DNA from: Pirellulaceae bacterium
GTDB lineage: Bacteria > Planctomycetota > Planctomycetia > Pirellulales > Pirellulaceae
Assembly: GCA_023382975.1 (NCBI GenBank)
Contig: JAHDXO010000041.1
Span: forward strand, 1-64,000
Length of the DNA: 64,000 nt
Reading direction: 5' to 3'
The notes under the pieces were generated by a model, which ran no database searches, had not been told where the DNA came from, and was given only the letters and a program-made list of their open reading frames with translations. Below are positions 18,551 to 28,000 of the stretch, piece after piece. The position numbers and the translations under genes were made by a program. Every line of letters begins with the position of its first letter. Positions within the stretch are counted from its first letter, which is position 1.

Positions 18551-19607
18551 TACGACGATCGACGAGGTCCAAGGGACGGAAGCCGCCGCCAGCGACTGCC
18601 TCCGCGTCCTGACCCGCAAGGATTTCCAGTCGCCGCAGACCGTCCGCTGGTGCCCCGGTTGCGGCGACTATTCCATTTTGGCTCAGATCCAGAAAGTGCT
18701 GCCCGAACTGGGCGTGCCCCGCGAGAACTTTGTGTTCGTCTCGGGGATCGGCTGTTCGTCCCGGTTCCCCTACTACGTGAACACCTACGGGTTCCACACC
18801 ATCCACGGCCGGGCGCCAGCGATCGCCACAGGCGTCAAATGCGCCAATCCGGAGCTGTCCGTGTGGGTCGTGACCGGTGACGGAGACGGACTGTCGATCG
18901 GCACCAATCACCTGATCCACACGATCCGGCGGAACGTCGATTTGAACATCCTGCTGTTCAACAACCGGATCTACGGCTTGACCAAGGGTCAGTACTCGCC
19001 GACCTCGGAATTCGGCAAAAAGACCAAGTCGAGTCCGATGGGCACGATCGAACAGCCGATCCGCCCGATTCAGATGGCCCTGGCGGCCGAGGGCACATTT
19101 GTCGCCCGCACCGTCGCGTCAGACCAGGCTCATCTACGCGAAACGCTGGATGCAGCGGCTCGCCACCGCGGCACTTCGTTCGTCGAGATCCTGCAGAACT
19201 GCCGAGTTTTCAACGACAACGCTTTCGACGAAGACAAAGGGCGCGAATCGTTGGAGAATGACCGCATCCTGCTGCGGCACGGCGAACCGATCCGCTTCGG
19301 ACCGGGCGGACAGAAAGGCATCGCGACCAGAAACCTTGCGCCGCAGATCGTCGATCTCTCGACCGGCGAAGCCAGCATCGGCGAATTGCTGATCCACGAC
19401 GTCCGAGCGAACTCCCCGGCGCTGGCGGCCCTGCTCGCGGCGCTCGAACCGCCGGATTTTCCCACGGCCTTGGGGATCTTCCGGGACGTCGACCGACCGA
19501 CTTATGACACCCTGCTGATGTCCCAGATCACCGCCTCGGTGGCGCAGCGCGGGCGCGGCGACGTGGGCAAGTTACTGAACGCGGGTACGACGTGGGAAGT
19601 GGATTGA
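18543..19607 (+). CDS. 2-oxoacid:ferredoxin oxidoreductase, beta subunit
   Basis: A 354-residue thiamine-diphosphate-binding beta subunit. It has R-W-C-P-G-C-G-D-Y (cluster ligand cysteines), G-I-G-C-S-S-R, and the TPP motif G-D-G-D-G followed by N-N-R-I-Y-G-L-T-K-G-Q. It starts with GTG 18543 inside the alpha gene and forms the active complex with it. The C-terminal 80 residues are an extension often seen in KorB. The sensor kinase starts seven bases after the stop. Confidence 0.93.
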   Translation: MSSTTIDEVQGTEAAASDCLRVLTRKDFQSPQTVRWCPGCGDYSILAQIQKVLPELGVPRENFVFVSGIGCSSRFPYYVNTYGFHTIHGRAPAIATGVKCANPELSVWVVTGDGDGLSIGTNHLIHTIRRNVDLNILLFNNRIYGLTKGQYSPTSEFGKKTKSSPMGTIEQPIRPIQMALAAEGTFVARTVASDQAHLRETLDAAARHRGTSFVEILQNCRVFNDNAFDEDKGRESLENDRILLRHGEPIRFGPGGQKGIATRNLAPQIVDLSTGEASIGELLIHDVRANSPALAALLAALEPPDFPTALGIFRDVDRPTYDTLLMSQITASVAQRGRGDVGKLLNAGTTWEVD

Positions 19608-19613
19608 CGACCG

Positions 19614-21071
19614 ATGGACGAACTGGGCATGCCCGTCGCGGACGATGTCTCGGTGGCCGTGTTTGAACTGCCGCCCGACGCTCCCGATGCGCAGCCGGCG
19701 TCCGACGATCGCGAGCACCAGGCTCAGCAGAACCGCAGGCTTCTGCTTCAGAACGCGACTTGGTTCTGCCAGTTGCGGTGGGTGGTCGCGGGAGTCCTGA
19801 CGTTGGCCGGAATCGTCGCGTGCTTTCCCTTCTGGACCGCCCGGTTCGGGATGCACCTGCTGCCGGCTTGGCTGCTGGTCTCCGCCGCCGTGTTGGCCGT
19901 GGCCAACGCCGGGTTCGTGCTCGCCCGGAAACGATTCCCGCAGGAGTCGTCGGAAGGATCGCTGCGCGCGTACCTCTGGTGCCAGATCGTGCTGGACCTA
20001 GTGGTGCTGACGGCGGTGGTCCACAGCCTGGGCAGTTACCTGACCTACGCGCCGGTCGCCTATTTGTTCCACATCGTCCTGGCCTGCATCTTCTTTCCGC
20101 GCTGGGAGAGTCTCGGGGTGACCGTCGTTTCCGCGGCGTTGTTCGGGGCGCTGGTCCTGCTGGAGACGACCGGGGCGCTGCATCCTCCGTCGTCGCTGTT
20201 CGACGCCGCCGCCGGGACGTCCGCACACGGCGGTTGGATGTGGCAGTTGAGTTCGCTGCTGGCGATCTGGGCGGTGATCTGGTACTTGACGTCGCGTCTG
20301 GCCGCGGAACTGCGACGGCGAAAACGCGAATTGGCCGCGGCCAACCGCCGTCTGGAAGCCAGCAGCGCGGAACGGGCGGCTCACATGCTGCAGACCACCC
20401 ATCAATTGAAGGCTCCGTTCGCTGCCATCCACGCCAACACGCAACTGCTGTTGAAAGGCTACACGGGCCCGCTGTCCGAACCGTCGCGCGGCGTTATCGA
20501 AAAGATCGCCTCGCGGGCGCAGATGTTGTCGCAGCAAATCCAGCAGATGCTGCAATTGGCCAATCTGCGCTCGCTGGCCCAGGCTGAGCCGACGCGGACG
20601 GTGCTCGATCTGCCGGAAGTGATTCAGCGCGAGGTCGAGCGAATCAGCCCTCAGGCGGCGCTGCGCGGCATCTCGCTCGAAACCCGCCTCGAGCCGGTGC
20701 GGGTCCGCGGCAGCGACGATTACCTGGTCATGCTGATCGACAACCTACTGAACAACGCGGTCAACTACTCGTTCGACGGCGGATGCGTTGCCGTGGCCTG
20801 CGGGCGGCGCGACCCGGCGACGGCTTGCATGGTCGTCCGCGACCGCGGGATCGGCATTCCCGCCGAGAAACTGCCGCGGGTGTTTCAAGACTATTACCGC
20901 ACCACCGAAGCCGCCCAGCACCACAAGGCATCGACGGGCCTGGGACTGGCCATCGTGCGGTTGGTGGCCAGCGCGTTGCAAGCCACCGTCAGGATCGAAA
21001 GTTCGCCGGGTTGGGGAACGCGCGTGACGTTGCTGATGCCGGCGGTTGTGGAAAAAGCAAGCTCCGAATGA
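19614..21071 (+). CDS. membrane sensor histidine kinase
   Basis: A 485-residue kinase: about six transmembrane helices (residues 55-230), a short basic coiled segment (231-255), a HisKA dimerisation domain with H263 in the variant H-box T-H-Q-L-K-A-P, and an HATPase domain with N-box D-N-L-L-N-N-A, G1 box D-R-G-I-G-I-P and G2 box G-L-G-L-A. There is no PAS or large periplasmic domain, so it probably senses something in or at the membrane. It follows the oxidoreductase genes directly, suggesting a link to redox or carbon state (inference). The cognate regulator is likely the single-domain protein at 21355. Confidence 0.92.
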   Translation: MDELGMPVADDVSVAVFELPPDAPDAQPASDDREHQAQQNRRLLLQNATWFCQLRWVVAGVLTLAGIVACFPFWTARFGMHLLPAWLLVSAAVLAVANAGFVLARKRFPQESSEGSLRAYLWCQIVLDLVVLTAVVHSLGSYLTYAPVAYLFHIVLACIFFPRWESLGVTVVSAALFGALVLLETTGALHPPSSLFDAAAGTSAHGGWMWQLSSLLAIWAVIWYLTSRLAAELRRRKRELAAANRRLEASSAERAAHMLQTTHQLKAPFAAIHANTQLLLKGYTGPLSEPSRGVIEKIASRAQMLSQQIQQMLQLANLRSLAQAEPTRTVLDLPEVIQREVERISPQAALRGISLETRLEPVRVRGSDDYLVMLIDNLLNNAVNYSFDGGCVAVACGRRDPATACMVVRDRGIGIPAEKLPRVFQDYYRTTEAAQHHKASTGLGLAIVRLVASALQATVRIESSPGWGTRVTLLMPAVVEKASSE

Positions 21072-21120
21072 ACAGTGGGTCGCGGGCGCCGAACGCGACT
21101 CGTTGAACGGCAAGCCGAAG

Positions 21121-21261
21121 GAGGCTGCTGAAAAAGTCGTGGGGTAAGCTTCCAGCTTGCCAAATGGGGCGTCTAGGAAAGTGCGGGAATCAAAGATACG
21201 AAAACTCGGCAAGCTGGAAGCTTACCCCACCGCGGTTCTTGCCAGTATTTCAGCAGGCTCC
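21121..21261 (+). repeat. 141-bp inverted-repeat (MITE-like) element, copy 2
   Basis: Second copy of the element at 5831-5971. The outer ends GAGGCTGCTGAAA and its diverged partner bound the element; the inner perfect inverted repeat is 23 bases. It lies between the histidine kinase stop (21071) and the response regulator start (21355). An ATG-started frame inside it runs in frame into the regulator gene, as copy 1 does with the Dabb gene. It lacks any transposase. Confidence 0.8.
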
Positions 21262-21354
21262 GAGCGACTGCGCCGAAGCCGGCTTGCCGTGAAAGAAGAT
21301 GCTCGCGCCGTGCGAGCATCCGACGAACCACTAGACCTCAACCGGGAGATCCCC

Positions 21355-21759
21355 ATGGCTTTCATTTTGATTGTCGATGACGACGAAGACTTCGCCGAAG
21401 CCGTCGCGACGGTGTGCCGAGCCGAAGGGCACGAAGTCGCCGTGGCCTACGATGCGGCCGCCGCAAATGTTCGATTCGCCGAGCGTCTGCCGGACGCCGT
21501 GATCCTGGACGTGATGTTTCCGGAGAACCCCAGCGGCGGATTCGAGCTGGCGCGGTCGATCCGCAAGAAATGGGGCGAGATCCCCGTGCTGATGCTCACG
21601 GCTGTCAACCAGCAGTTTCCGCTGGGGTTCAGCCAAAAGGACATCGACCCCGCGTGGCTGCCGGTCCACGACTTTGTCGAGAAACCGGTCGATTTCGAGA
21701 TTCTCAAGACCAAGATCGCCGATCTGCTCGCTCGCTCGCGGCGTTTCAACGGAGAATGA
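21355..21759 (+). CDS. single-domain response regulator
   Basis: A 134-residue receiver domain with acidic pocket D8-D10, phosphoacceptor D52 (V-I-L-D-V-M-F-P), T82 and K110 (V-E-K-P). No output domain follows, so it probably acts through protein contact or as a phosphotransfer partner of the kinase at 19614. ATG 21355 follows an SD-like GGGAG with seven-base spacing. An in-frame upstream frame begins in the 141-bp element. The GNAT gene starts two bases after the stop. Confidence 0.93.
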   Translation: MAFILIVDDDEDFAEAVATVCRAEGHEVAVAYDAAAANVRFAERLPDAVILDVMFPENPSGGFELARSIRKKWGEIPVLMLTAVNQQFPLGFSQKDIDPAWLPVHDFVEKPVDFEILKTKIADLLARSRRFNGE

Positions 21760-21761
21760 CC

Positions 21762-22439
21762 ATGACAACTCTCGCGGAAAACAGCCATCGTTTTCCACTT
21801 CAAGTCACGCTTCACAATACGGCGATTGTTTTTCGGCCGTTGACCTCCGCCTGCCGCGGCGCGATGCTCGACTTCGCCCGCGACCTGCCGGAGCAGGATC
21901 TGCTGTTCCTGGACCGGGACATCGCTCAGCCCGCGGTGGTGGACCAATGGGTGCGTGACGTGGCGGACGGACGACTGGCGACGATCGCCGCTTGGCGCGA
22001 CAACGGCATCGTCGGCTACGCCACCACGGCTCGCGGCAATGTCCGTTGGTCGCGGCACGTCGCCGATCTGCGCGTTGTCGTGGCGGAAGGCTACCGCGGG
22101 CTCGGCCTGGGGCGGTGGCTGCTCGAATTGGTCTTCGAGATGGCGCTCGAGGCCGGCGCGACCAAGCTGGTCGCCCGCATGACTCCGGACCAGACGGGCG
22201 CGCTCAGTCTATTCCGCCACCTTGGTTTCGAGCAGGAAGCCGTCCTGCGCGACCATGCCCTGGACGCCAATGGCCTGACGCACGACCTGATCGTGCTCAG
22301 CTTCCACACCCGCCAGCACCCCGACAATCGCTGCGGATCGTGCGGCGTCGCCGTCCTTGCCCCCCTGCTCTTGGAAGGCGATCGCCTGTGCTCGCACTGC
22401 TACGAATCTCGCTACGAAGAACTCGGCAGCGGCGACTGA
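21762..22439 (+). CDS. GNAT acetyltransferase with C-terminal zinc ribbon
   Basis: A 225-residue protein. Residues 20-180 form a GNAT fold with the acetyl-CoA loop (E-G-Y-R-G-L-G-L-G-R-W-L) near 108-120. The C-terminal 40 residues contain C-G-S-C and C-S-H-C spaced by 17 residues, likely a zinc ribbon. GNATs acetylate an amine on a small molecule or protein; the substrate is unknown. It starts two bases after the response regulator, with GGAG in the end of that gene, so it is an operon member. Confidence 0.8.
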   Translation: MTTLAENSHRFPLQVTLHNTAIVFRPLTSACRGAMLDFARDLPEQDLLFLDRDIAQPAVVDQWVRDVADGRLATIAAWRDNGIVGYATTARGNVRWSRHVADLRVVVAEGYRGLGLGRWLLELVFEMALEAGATKLVARMTPDQTGALSLFRHLGFEQEAVLRDHALDANGLTHDLIVLSFHTRQHPDNRCGSCGVAVLAPLLLEGDRLCSHCYESRYEELGSGD

Positions 22440-23036
22440 AGGACCACGGGGAAAGACCTTCCGCCCCCGCTCCTTGGCGACGAGCGGGAACCTTGTTCGC
22501 AAGTGCAGACGCGGCCGCCGCGGCGCGAGGGATGTCCAGTTGCCGCTGCCCATCGCCCAAACGGAACGACAGTTCGCCCGCCCGGTTCCGGCCATCCGGC
22601 CCCGCGGACCAGAGGATGACGCCACGGTCGCCTCGGCGTTCAGAATCCGCCAGCGTGGGACGGTGTTCAAGACCAGAACGACCCACCAAGGACAACCGTT
22701 GCCTCGTCACCACGCTGCTTGCCCCGCTTCTCCGACAAGGCCTTGTCCGCCTGCAACTCGGCCACAGAACTGCGGTGGTCCAGTGTTCGGGAGCTTCCTC
22801 CTTCCCGGCGAGCTGTTTGTCAACAACTTGACCATCGCCGCCTTGGACCCGGTGTCCAAGATTCCGGAGCACAAAGTCTATGCCGTGCGGATCCTCAATC
22901 GACCTGAAGTTCTGCAATCCGGCCTTGTGTCTGTTCTTTTTCCGCGGTCACGGTACAATTCGTGCCTCTTCAATTACGACCCGTTCGCTCGTTGCCAGCG
23001 GGCCATATCCGACTTTCTTACATTGAGAATATTTCG
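22440..23036. other. 597-base region without a supported gene; contains a diverged direct repeat
   Basis: Open frames exist on both strands but none has a convincing start or family. The stretch 22783-22854 matches 24625-24696 (see the repeat entries). It may be decayed coding sequence. A TACAAT at 22954-22959 could be a -10 for the lipoprotein gene, but the -35 is weak. Confidence 0.6.
22783..22854 (+). repeat. diverged 72-bp direct repeat, copy A
   Basis: Shares GTGTTCGGGA at its start and an identical 24-base block (22831-22854) with copy B at 24625-24696, at the same 48-base spacing. Both copies translate to a similar peptide: an F-G-x-x-x-x-x-G-E pattern ending in T-I-A-A-L-D-P-V. Confidence 0.6.
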
Positions 23037-24536
23037 ATGCAAAGATGGCGAAACGGACCGGCAGTGGTCTTGAGTTGCGTTGTTCTTGGCGTTGTCGTTG
23101 CCGGGTGCAATCGCCAGCCGGGCGGGGTCGAAGGGTCGGTCACGAACGAAAGGACGCCGGAGAGTTCTTCCCCCGCAGAGGCAGCGGCTCCATCGCCCTC
23201 GGCGACGCAGCCCGTCGAGGTCGCAATGAACGGCGAATCCGCGGAACGGACCGAAACCGACTCGTCGGCGGCGAATGCAGCGGGCGGGCGGGTGCCCGAA
23301 CCCGCTGCCTCACCGAAGCCGACGGTCGAACCAGTGTCGCAACCCGCTGAGCCGCCGAAGTTGGTGGAACCGGCCGACGCCCGGCAACTGGTCGATTTAC
23401 TCGATTTGCAGAAGCTATCCGCGCCCGAGGGCTCCACCGTGGCTGGAATGTCGGCAACGAAGCTGCAAGTCACAGCGCCAGTCTCCGTCGCCACCGCGGT
23501 CGATTTCTACCGCAGCACGTTGGAACAACTCGGCTGGAAACGAACGGGCCCCGAAACCGCCGAGAGTGTGACCGATTCGTTCGCGCAGGTGAGCTTCGGC
23601 AAGGTCGGCTACCTGCTGATGCTGACCGTGCTGTCGAGCAACCCCAAGGAATCCAACGTGACGATCGAGCACCTGGGGAACTTCGATGCCCGGACGCTCC
23701 CAAGACTTGACGGCGCGGAAGACCGGTACAGCACCCAGACGAGTTCCCTCTATTTTGCCCGCGGGAAAGTCGACGAGGCAACCGCCGCCTTGCGACAGAT
23801 GATGAAGTCGGGCGGATGGCAAGAGTACGATCGGGGCGGTAGTCCAGCGGCGGACCTTAGCGAAGCAAGCGATTTGTTGTTCCGCCAGAAGGCATGCAGT
23901 GTTCGCGTGTTTATTAGCAAACCGCCGGGGGAGCCGGACAAGGTCGCCGTGCAGTGCAGCGTGGCGATGCTTGAACGCGACTTGCCCGCGCCGGAGGATG
24001 CCCAAAATGTGCAGATCCAGGACTCGCGGTGGATGCTGACCTGCGAGGTCCCTCGCGACATTGCCGGCACGGCGCAGTATTACCGCCAGGCGATGCCGGA
24101 CATCGGTTTTCCATCCCCGCCACACGAGTCGTCCGCGGACAGGTCGCTGTCGCTCTCGTTTGAAGCGGAGGGCCATGACCTGGTCATCGTCAGTCTCAAA
24201 GCTTCGGGCGATCAGGTTACGCAGGTGAAGTTCGAAGGTTACTCGGCTGCTTTCCGCGAGAAGATGAAGGAGGCGGCAGCGACCGCTCAGGCAAAGCAGG
24301 AAACCGAAGCGAAGGCCGCCGCGCAGGCAGGTGCAGAGAGGGCCAAGGAGTCTGAAGAGGCTTCCAAACGGCAAGATGAGATGATCAACCGCGCGATCGG
24401 AGACGTTCTGAAGGAGGCGACGAAGCCCTCAGGACAGACAGACTCGACCAACGAGATTCAAGCCGAGATCAACAAGCAACTCGAAAATGCCCTGAAGGGT
24501 GCCGGCCCAAGAGGCAAAGACGCCCCGGCCAACTAG
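23037..24536 (+). CDS. lipoprotein with three repeated domains and a coiled-coil tail
   Basis: A 499-residue protein of unknown function. The lipobox V-V-A-G-C ends at C24. Residues 25-115 are a Pro/Ala/Ser/Glu-rich linker. Then come three copies of a roughly 90-residue domain, each with a helix and strand pattern such as D-F-Y-R-S-T-L-E-Q-L-G-W, A-A-L-R-Q-M-M-K-S-G-G-W and Q-Y-Y-R-Q-A-M-P-D-I-G-F. The tail (about 400-470) is an Ala/Lys/Glu-rich coiled coil. It should be anchored to a membrane facing the periplasm. ATG 23037 is the first start before the signal. Flanked by the diverged 72-bp direct repeat. Confidence 0.7.
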   Translation: MQRWRNGPAVVLSCVVLGVVVAGCNRQPGGVEGSVTNERTPESSSPAEAAAPSPSATQPVEVAMNGESAERTETDSSAANAAGGRVPEPAASPKPTVEPVSQPAEPPKLVEPADARQLVDLLDLQKLSAPEGSTVAGMSATKLQVTAPVSVATAVDFYRSTLEQLGWKRTGPETAESVTDSFAQVSFGKVGYLLMLTVLSSNPKESNVTIEHLGNFDARTLPRLDGAEDRYSTQTSSLYFARGKVDEATAALRQMMKSGGWQEYDRGGSPAADLSEASDLLFRQKACSVRVFISKPPGEPDKVAVQCSVAMLERDLPAPEDAQNVQIQDSRWMLTCEVPRDIAGTAQYYRQAMPDIGFPSPPHESSADRSLSLSFEAEGHDLVIVSLKASGDQVTQVKFEGYSAAFREKMKEAAATAQAKQETEAKAAAQAGAERAKESEEASKRQDEMINRAIGDVLKEATKPSGQTDSTNEIQAEINKQLENALKGAGPRGKDAPAN

Positions 24537-24624
24537 GTGCTCGCCTATTTCAAGACGGCTTTTTCTCGACTTCTACAACGTCGCCACCGCGCTTGACCCC
24601 GAATAATGCGTCACGCCCGGCATG

Positions 24625-24696
24625 GTGTTCGGGAACTACCATGTTCTCGGCGAGCAAAGCTTCTACACCCGGACCATCGCCGCCTTGGACCCGGTG
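24625..24696 (+). repeat. diverged 72-bp direct repeat, copy B
   Basis: Partner of 22783-22854, with identical block 24673-24696 (ACCATCGCCGCCTTGGAC continuing for six more bases). The lipoprotein gene lies between the two copies. Confidence 0.6.
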
Positions 24697-24894
24697 GCAA
24701 GATCCAACACGATGAAGCGCACCATCCAGCATGCGCGCAGCGTGCGCGCATGTCACGGACTGAAAATCTCCCCTCCCGGAATCTGTGCCCGGCAAGAGGC
24801 TCTGCGCCGGACCGGCATCTTGTTCCGACGGACGTTCCGCCTAAGGCAGTGCGCGACGGCTTCCCTTACAATTGCCTACGTCAACCGGTTCGAG

Positions 24895-24971
24895 GGCAGA
24901 AAGATTGGTGGCAGAAACATGGGCAATTGCTTACGTTCTGGGAACATCTTTCTGCCACCAATCTTTCTGCC
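24895..24971. repeat. perfect 23-bp inverted repeat with 31-base loop
   Basis: Left arm 24895-24917 (GGCAGAAAGATTGGTGGCAG then AAA) and right arm 24949-24971 are exact complements. The arm itself contains a direct repeat of GGCAGAAA. It sits between convergent genes and could work as a bidirectional terminator or be a dispersed repeat. No T-tract flanks it. Confidence 0.7.
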
Positions 24972-25013
24972 AATCCGGCTTCGCCCTCGTCCCGCCGCGC
25001 CCCTCGGCCCGCC

Positions 25014-28000
25014 TCACGGCTTCGCCGCGGGCGCCTTCAGCAGAGCGTCGAGTTCCTCCCGCGCCTTTTCCAATGTGGGCCGCTGCGCCGGTGTCTTGTG
25101 GTTCGTGATCCCCAGCGACTCAGCCTGCGCGACAAACTTCCGCACATCGCCGCCGAACTTGACCGGGCGCTCCGGCGTGGACAATCTCTTCTCCAATTCC
25201 GTCAGCACCATCTTCTCCGCCTCCCCCACGCAAAACGGCCACTTCAGCACTTCGACCAACTGCTCCGCGTCGAGTGGATGCAGCAGGGCCTTGACCCGTT
25301 CTCGCTCATCCTTTTCGAGTTCGTTTGCGGCTGCCGGGCGCACGAGAAAATGCGAGATCGCAAACATCCGCATTGCGGAGAGTTTCGAATTCAAACAGGG
25401 CGACAGCGATACTAGCGCATCAGTGAGACGTTCATGCCGAAAACGGTCTTGTTCGTTATCGATGGCGGCCGCCAGGCGCTCAGCCAGTATGGCGGCATGG
25501 ACGGGTTCGAGGTGTGCGGACAACCCCGCCAACGTATCGAGCCGGGTTGCGATTTGACTGCCGTACTCGCCATTGGGGGCTTCCAGGACCTTCAGCATGC
25601 GCTCGCCCAACGCCAGAACTTGCGCCTCGGGCAGCCGCGCGGATAGAACAACCAACGATTTGCCTACTTTGTTCAGCCGATCTTGGTCGGTTTCCTTGGG
25701 GTCTTCCAGCAAACGGGCCAATCGGTCGGCAGCCAAACTGCACGCAGTGTCCGGCTCGAGTTCACCTGTCAGCGCGAAGATCGCGTCGGCGAAACTCGCC
25801 AGCTTGTCGACAACGATCTTGTCTTGAGTGATCGCCTCGCGCATGCCCGTCGCGAGTCGCTGAGCGTCGTCAGCTTTGAGGTGGCGAGCGAGGTGTGCGA
25901 GTTTTTCGCTCAGATCGCCGCAATAGAACCGATTTGTCTCATTCGCGATCATTCTATCTGCGATACGGTTAGCACCCCGCGCCAATTCCCGTGTCGCTTC
26001 GTCGGACGACAAATCAAGGCGACTGGACAAGGTGGTTAGTGAATCGCTGACGCTCCCTAATTTGAATTCCATCTCCTTCAATTCCATCGCCCAGACGAGC
26101 CGTTTGACTCCTCGAAGCGCCAGTGCTTCCACATCATCCGATCGATCGAGTCGACTCGCCAATGCCAGCATCGCGTTGCCAAGACTGGGAAGCTCGTCAG
26201 CATTGATGTCCTTACGCTCCATTGTCTCGGTGAGAGACTCTGCCAGGAGCTTCGCTTTTGTGGATTCGAGCTTCGCCGCAAGTGCAATCACTGCCTTGCT
26301 CAGGGCGATCAAGCGGTTGTAAGGCTGTTCGTTGTTCAAAGCGGCGTCCTTCATTGTGGCAATCAGGTCACCGGGCAACTGAAGGGCGTCGGGCGGGGCA
26401 AGCTTAGGAGCCAGCGACATCATTACGCGGCTAAGACTCTCGGGCTGGTCGGTGTTCGTGTTCGTCTTCTTCATCGACGCAGTCACACGCTCGGCCAGCA
26501 GTATTGCATCTGACGATTCAAGCAGGGCAGCTAACGGTGGTACGGCTTGACGCAAGTTCTCGTGGCCGAAGTAATCGACTTTCCCGCTTTCCATTTCGGA
26601 AACCAGCATTCCAATGCCTTGTGCGGCGAGCCCAGAGCGGTTCTGCGGCTCAAGTTGCCCGGCCAGTGCTGCCAGCGCTCGGCTCAGGCTCTTCAGCGGA
26701 TCGGTGTACTTGTCTGCTTTCTTAGACGCGATTTGCCCCATCGCAACTGCGACACGCTCCGCCAGCGGAAGGGCATCATCATGCTTGAGCGTCCTGGCGA
26801 CCTTTTCCAGCGTGTCGCTCAGAGCACTCTGAACCACCCAGGTGCGTTGCCCTTCCATGCTGGTTACCAAGGTTTTGGCCAAATCGCAGGCATCACCGCC
26901 TTCCAGCAAGGGAACAAGTTGGGCCAATGCGTTCGCTCGAGGTATGATAAGATAGTTTGATGTCTGATTCTCAATGGTCTTGACTAAGCGATCGGCCAGA
27001 ATTTTGGTCCTTGTGCTGAGTCCTCCGCCCTCGCCAGTTTCTCTTCCTACCTCGCTCGCGGAGGAACAACGAAGGGCTAACTCCGCTACGCCATTGCTTA
27101 GGCCCGCGATCCGCTCAACGTCGGGATCTACGGCGAGTTGTTCAAGAAGCCACGCGGCGTCCGCGGGGCCGAGCTTAACCGCAAGAGCGGCGAGCGTCCT
27201 ATCGAGACCCCCTTGCCGATACTCATCCGTGGCCTTTTTCAGTGCCGTGGCTAGGCGTTCGGCTAATTGCCTTGCGCCTCGTTGCTCCAGTCGTCCGGCA
27301 AATACGGGAAGTGACTCATTGAGACTGACGAAGTGATTCCCCGGAGTGTCCTCCGTCATCTCAACCGCCAGCCGTTCGGCAAGTCGAGCTGCATCCGCCG
27401 GTTCCAGCCGGCTGCCCAAGGCTTTCAGCGGATAATTCAGACTGCTAAACTCGTTGCGGTCGGCTGCTATGATTTCTGTTACCAAACGGTCGGCTAAGCC
27501 TGCGGCGTCAGATGGGTCTAATCGTTGGGAAAGCGCCACCAATGTTGCCTCAACTCGGCCGCGGCGGAATTCGTCCGTTTCCGCCTTGGTTTCGATCAAC
27601 GTGACAAGATGATCAGCGAACTCAGTCGCGAGGTCTACGATTTGCTGTTCGACCTCTGGATTCAATTCGCCGACAGCACGCCACCCGCGGCCATGGCCGC
27701 GGATTGGTCGATTGATCGATTCCACGTCGTGAAACCATGTTTCTACCAAGCGATCACGTACTCTCGCGTTTTCAGAGGGCAGCGTTGCCAAGTCCCAGAG
27801 TGGCTCGCGATTTGCAATCGACATCTCTCCACCGACGGTTCCATCCGACGCGCCCTCGACGCCAATGGTGCGGTAGAATCCCCGCACTAGCGCTTCCTCC
27901 GTTCCCCGCCGGGCTTCCTCCGATGCCCTGCGAGCATTCCATGCGATCACGCCGGCCGCTACGGCGAAGATAGTAATGACGGTCATGATCAACACGTAAA

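Larger units (their letters stand above)
24537..25013. other. 477-base convergent intergenic region with repeat B and a strong inverted repeat
   Basis: It separates the lipoprotein (+) from the TIR-nSTAND gene (-). Holds direct-repeat copy B and the 24895-24971 inverted repeat. An 81-residue open frame on the minus strand (24550-24795) shares peptide similarity with copy A and may be decayed. Confidence 0.6.

Noticed and set aside
24550..24795. 81-codon minus-strand frame as a gene
   Set aside because: Its similarity to the region at 22.8 kb is better explained by the shared direct repeat; no SD and no family.
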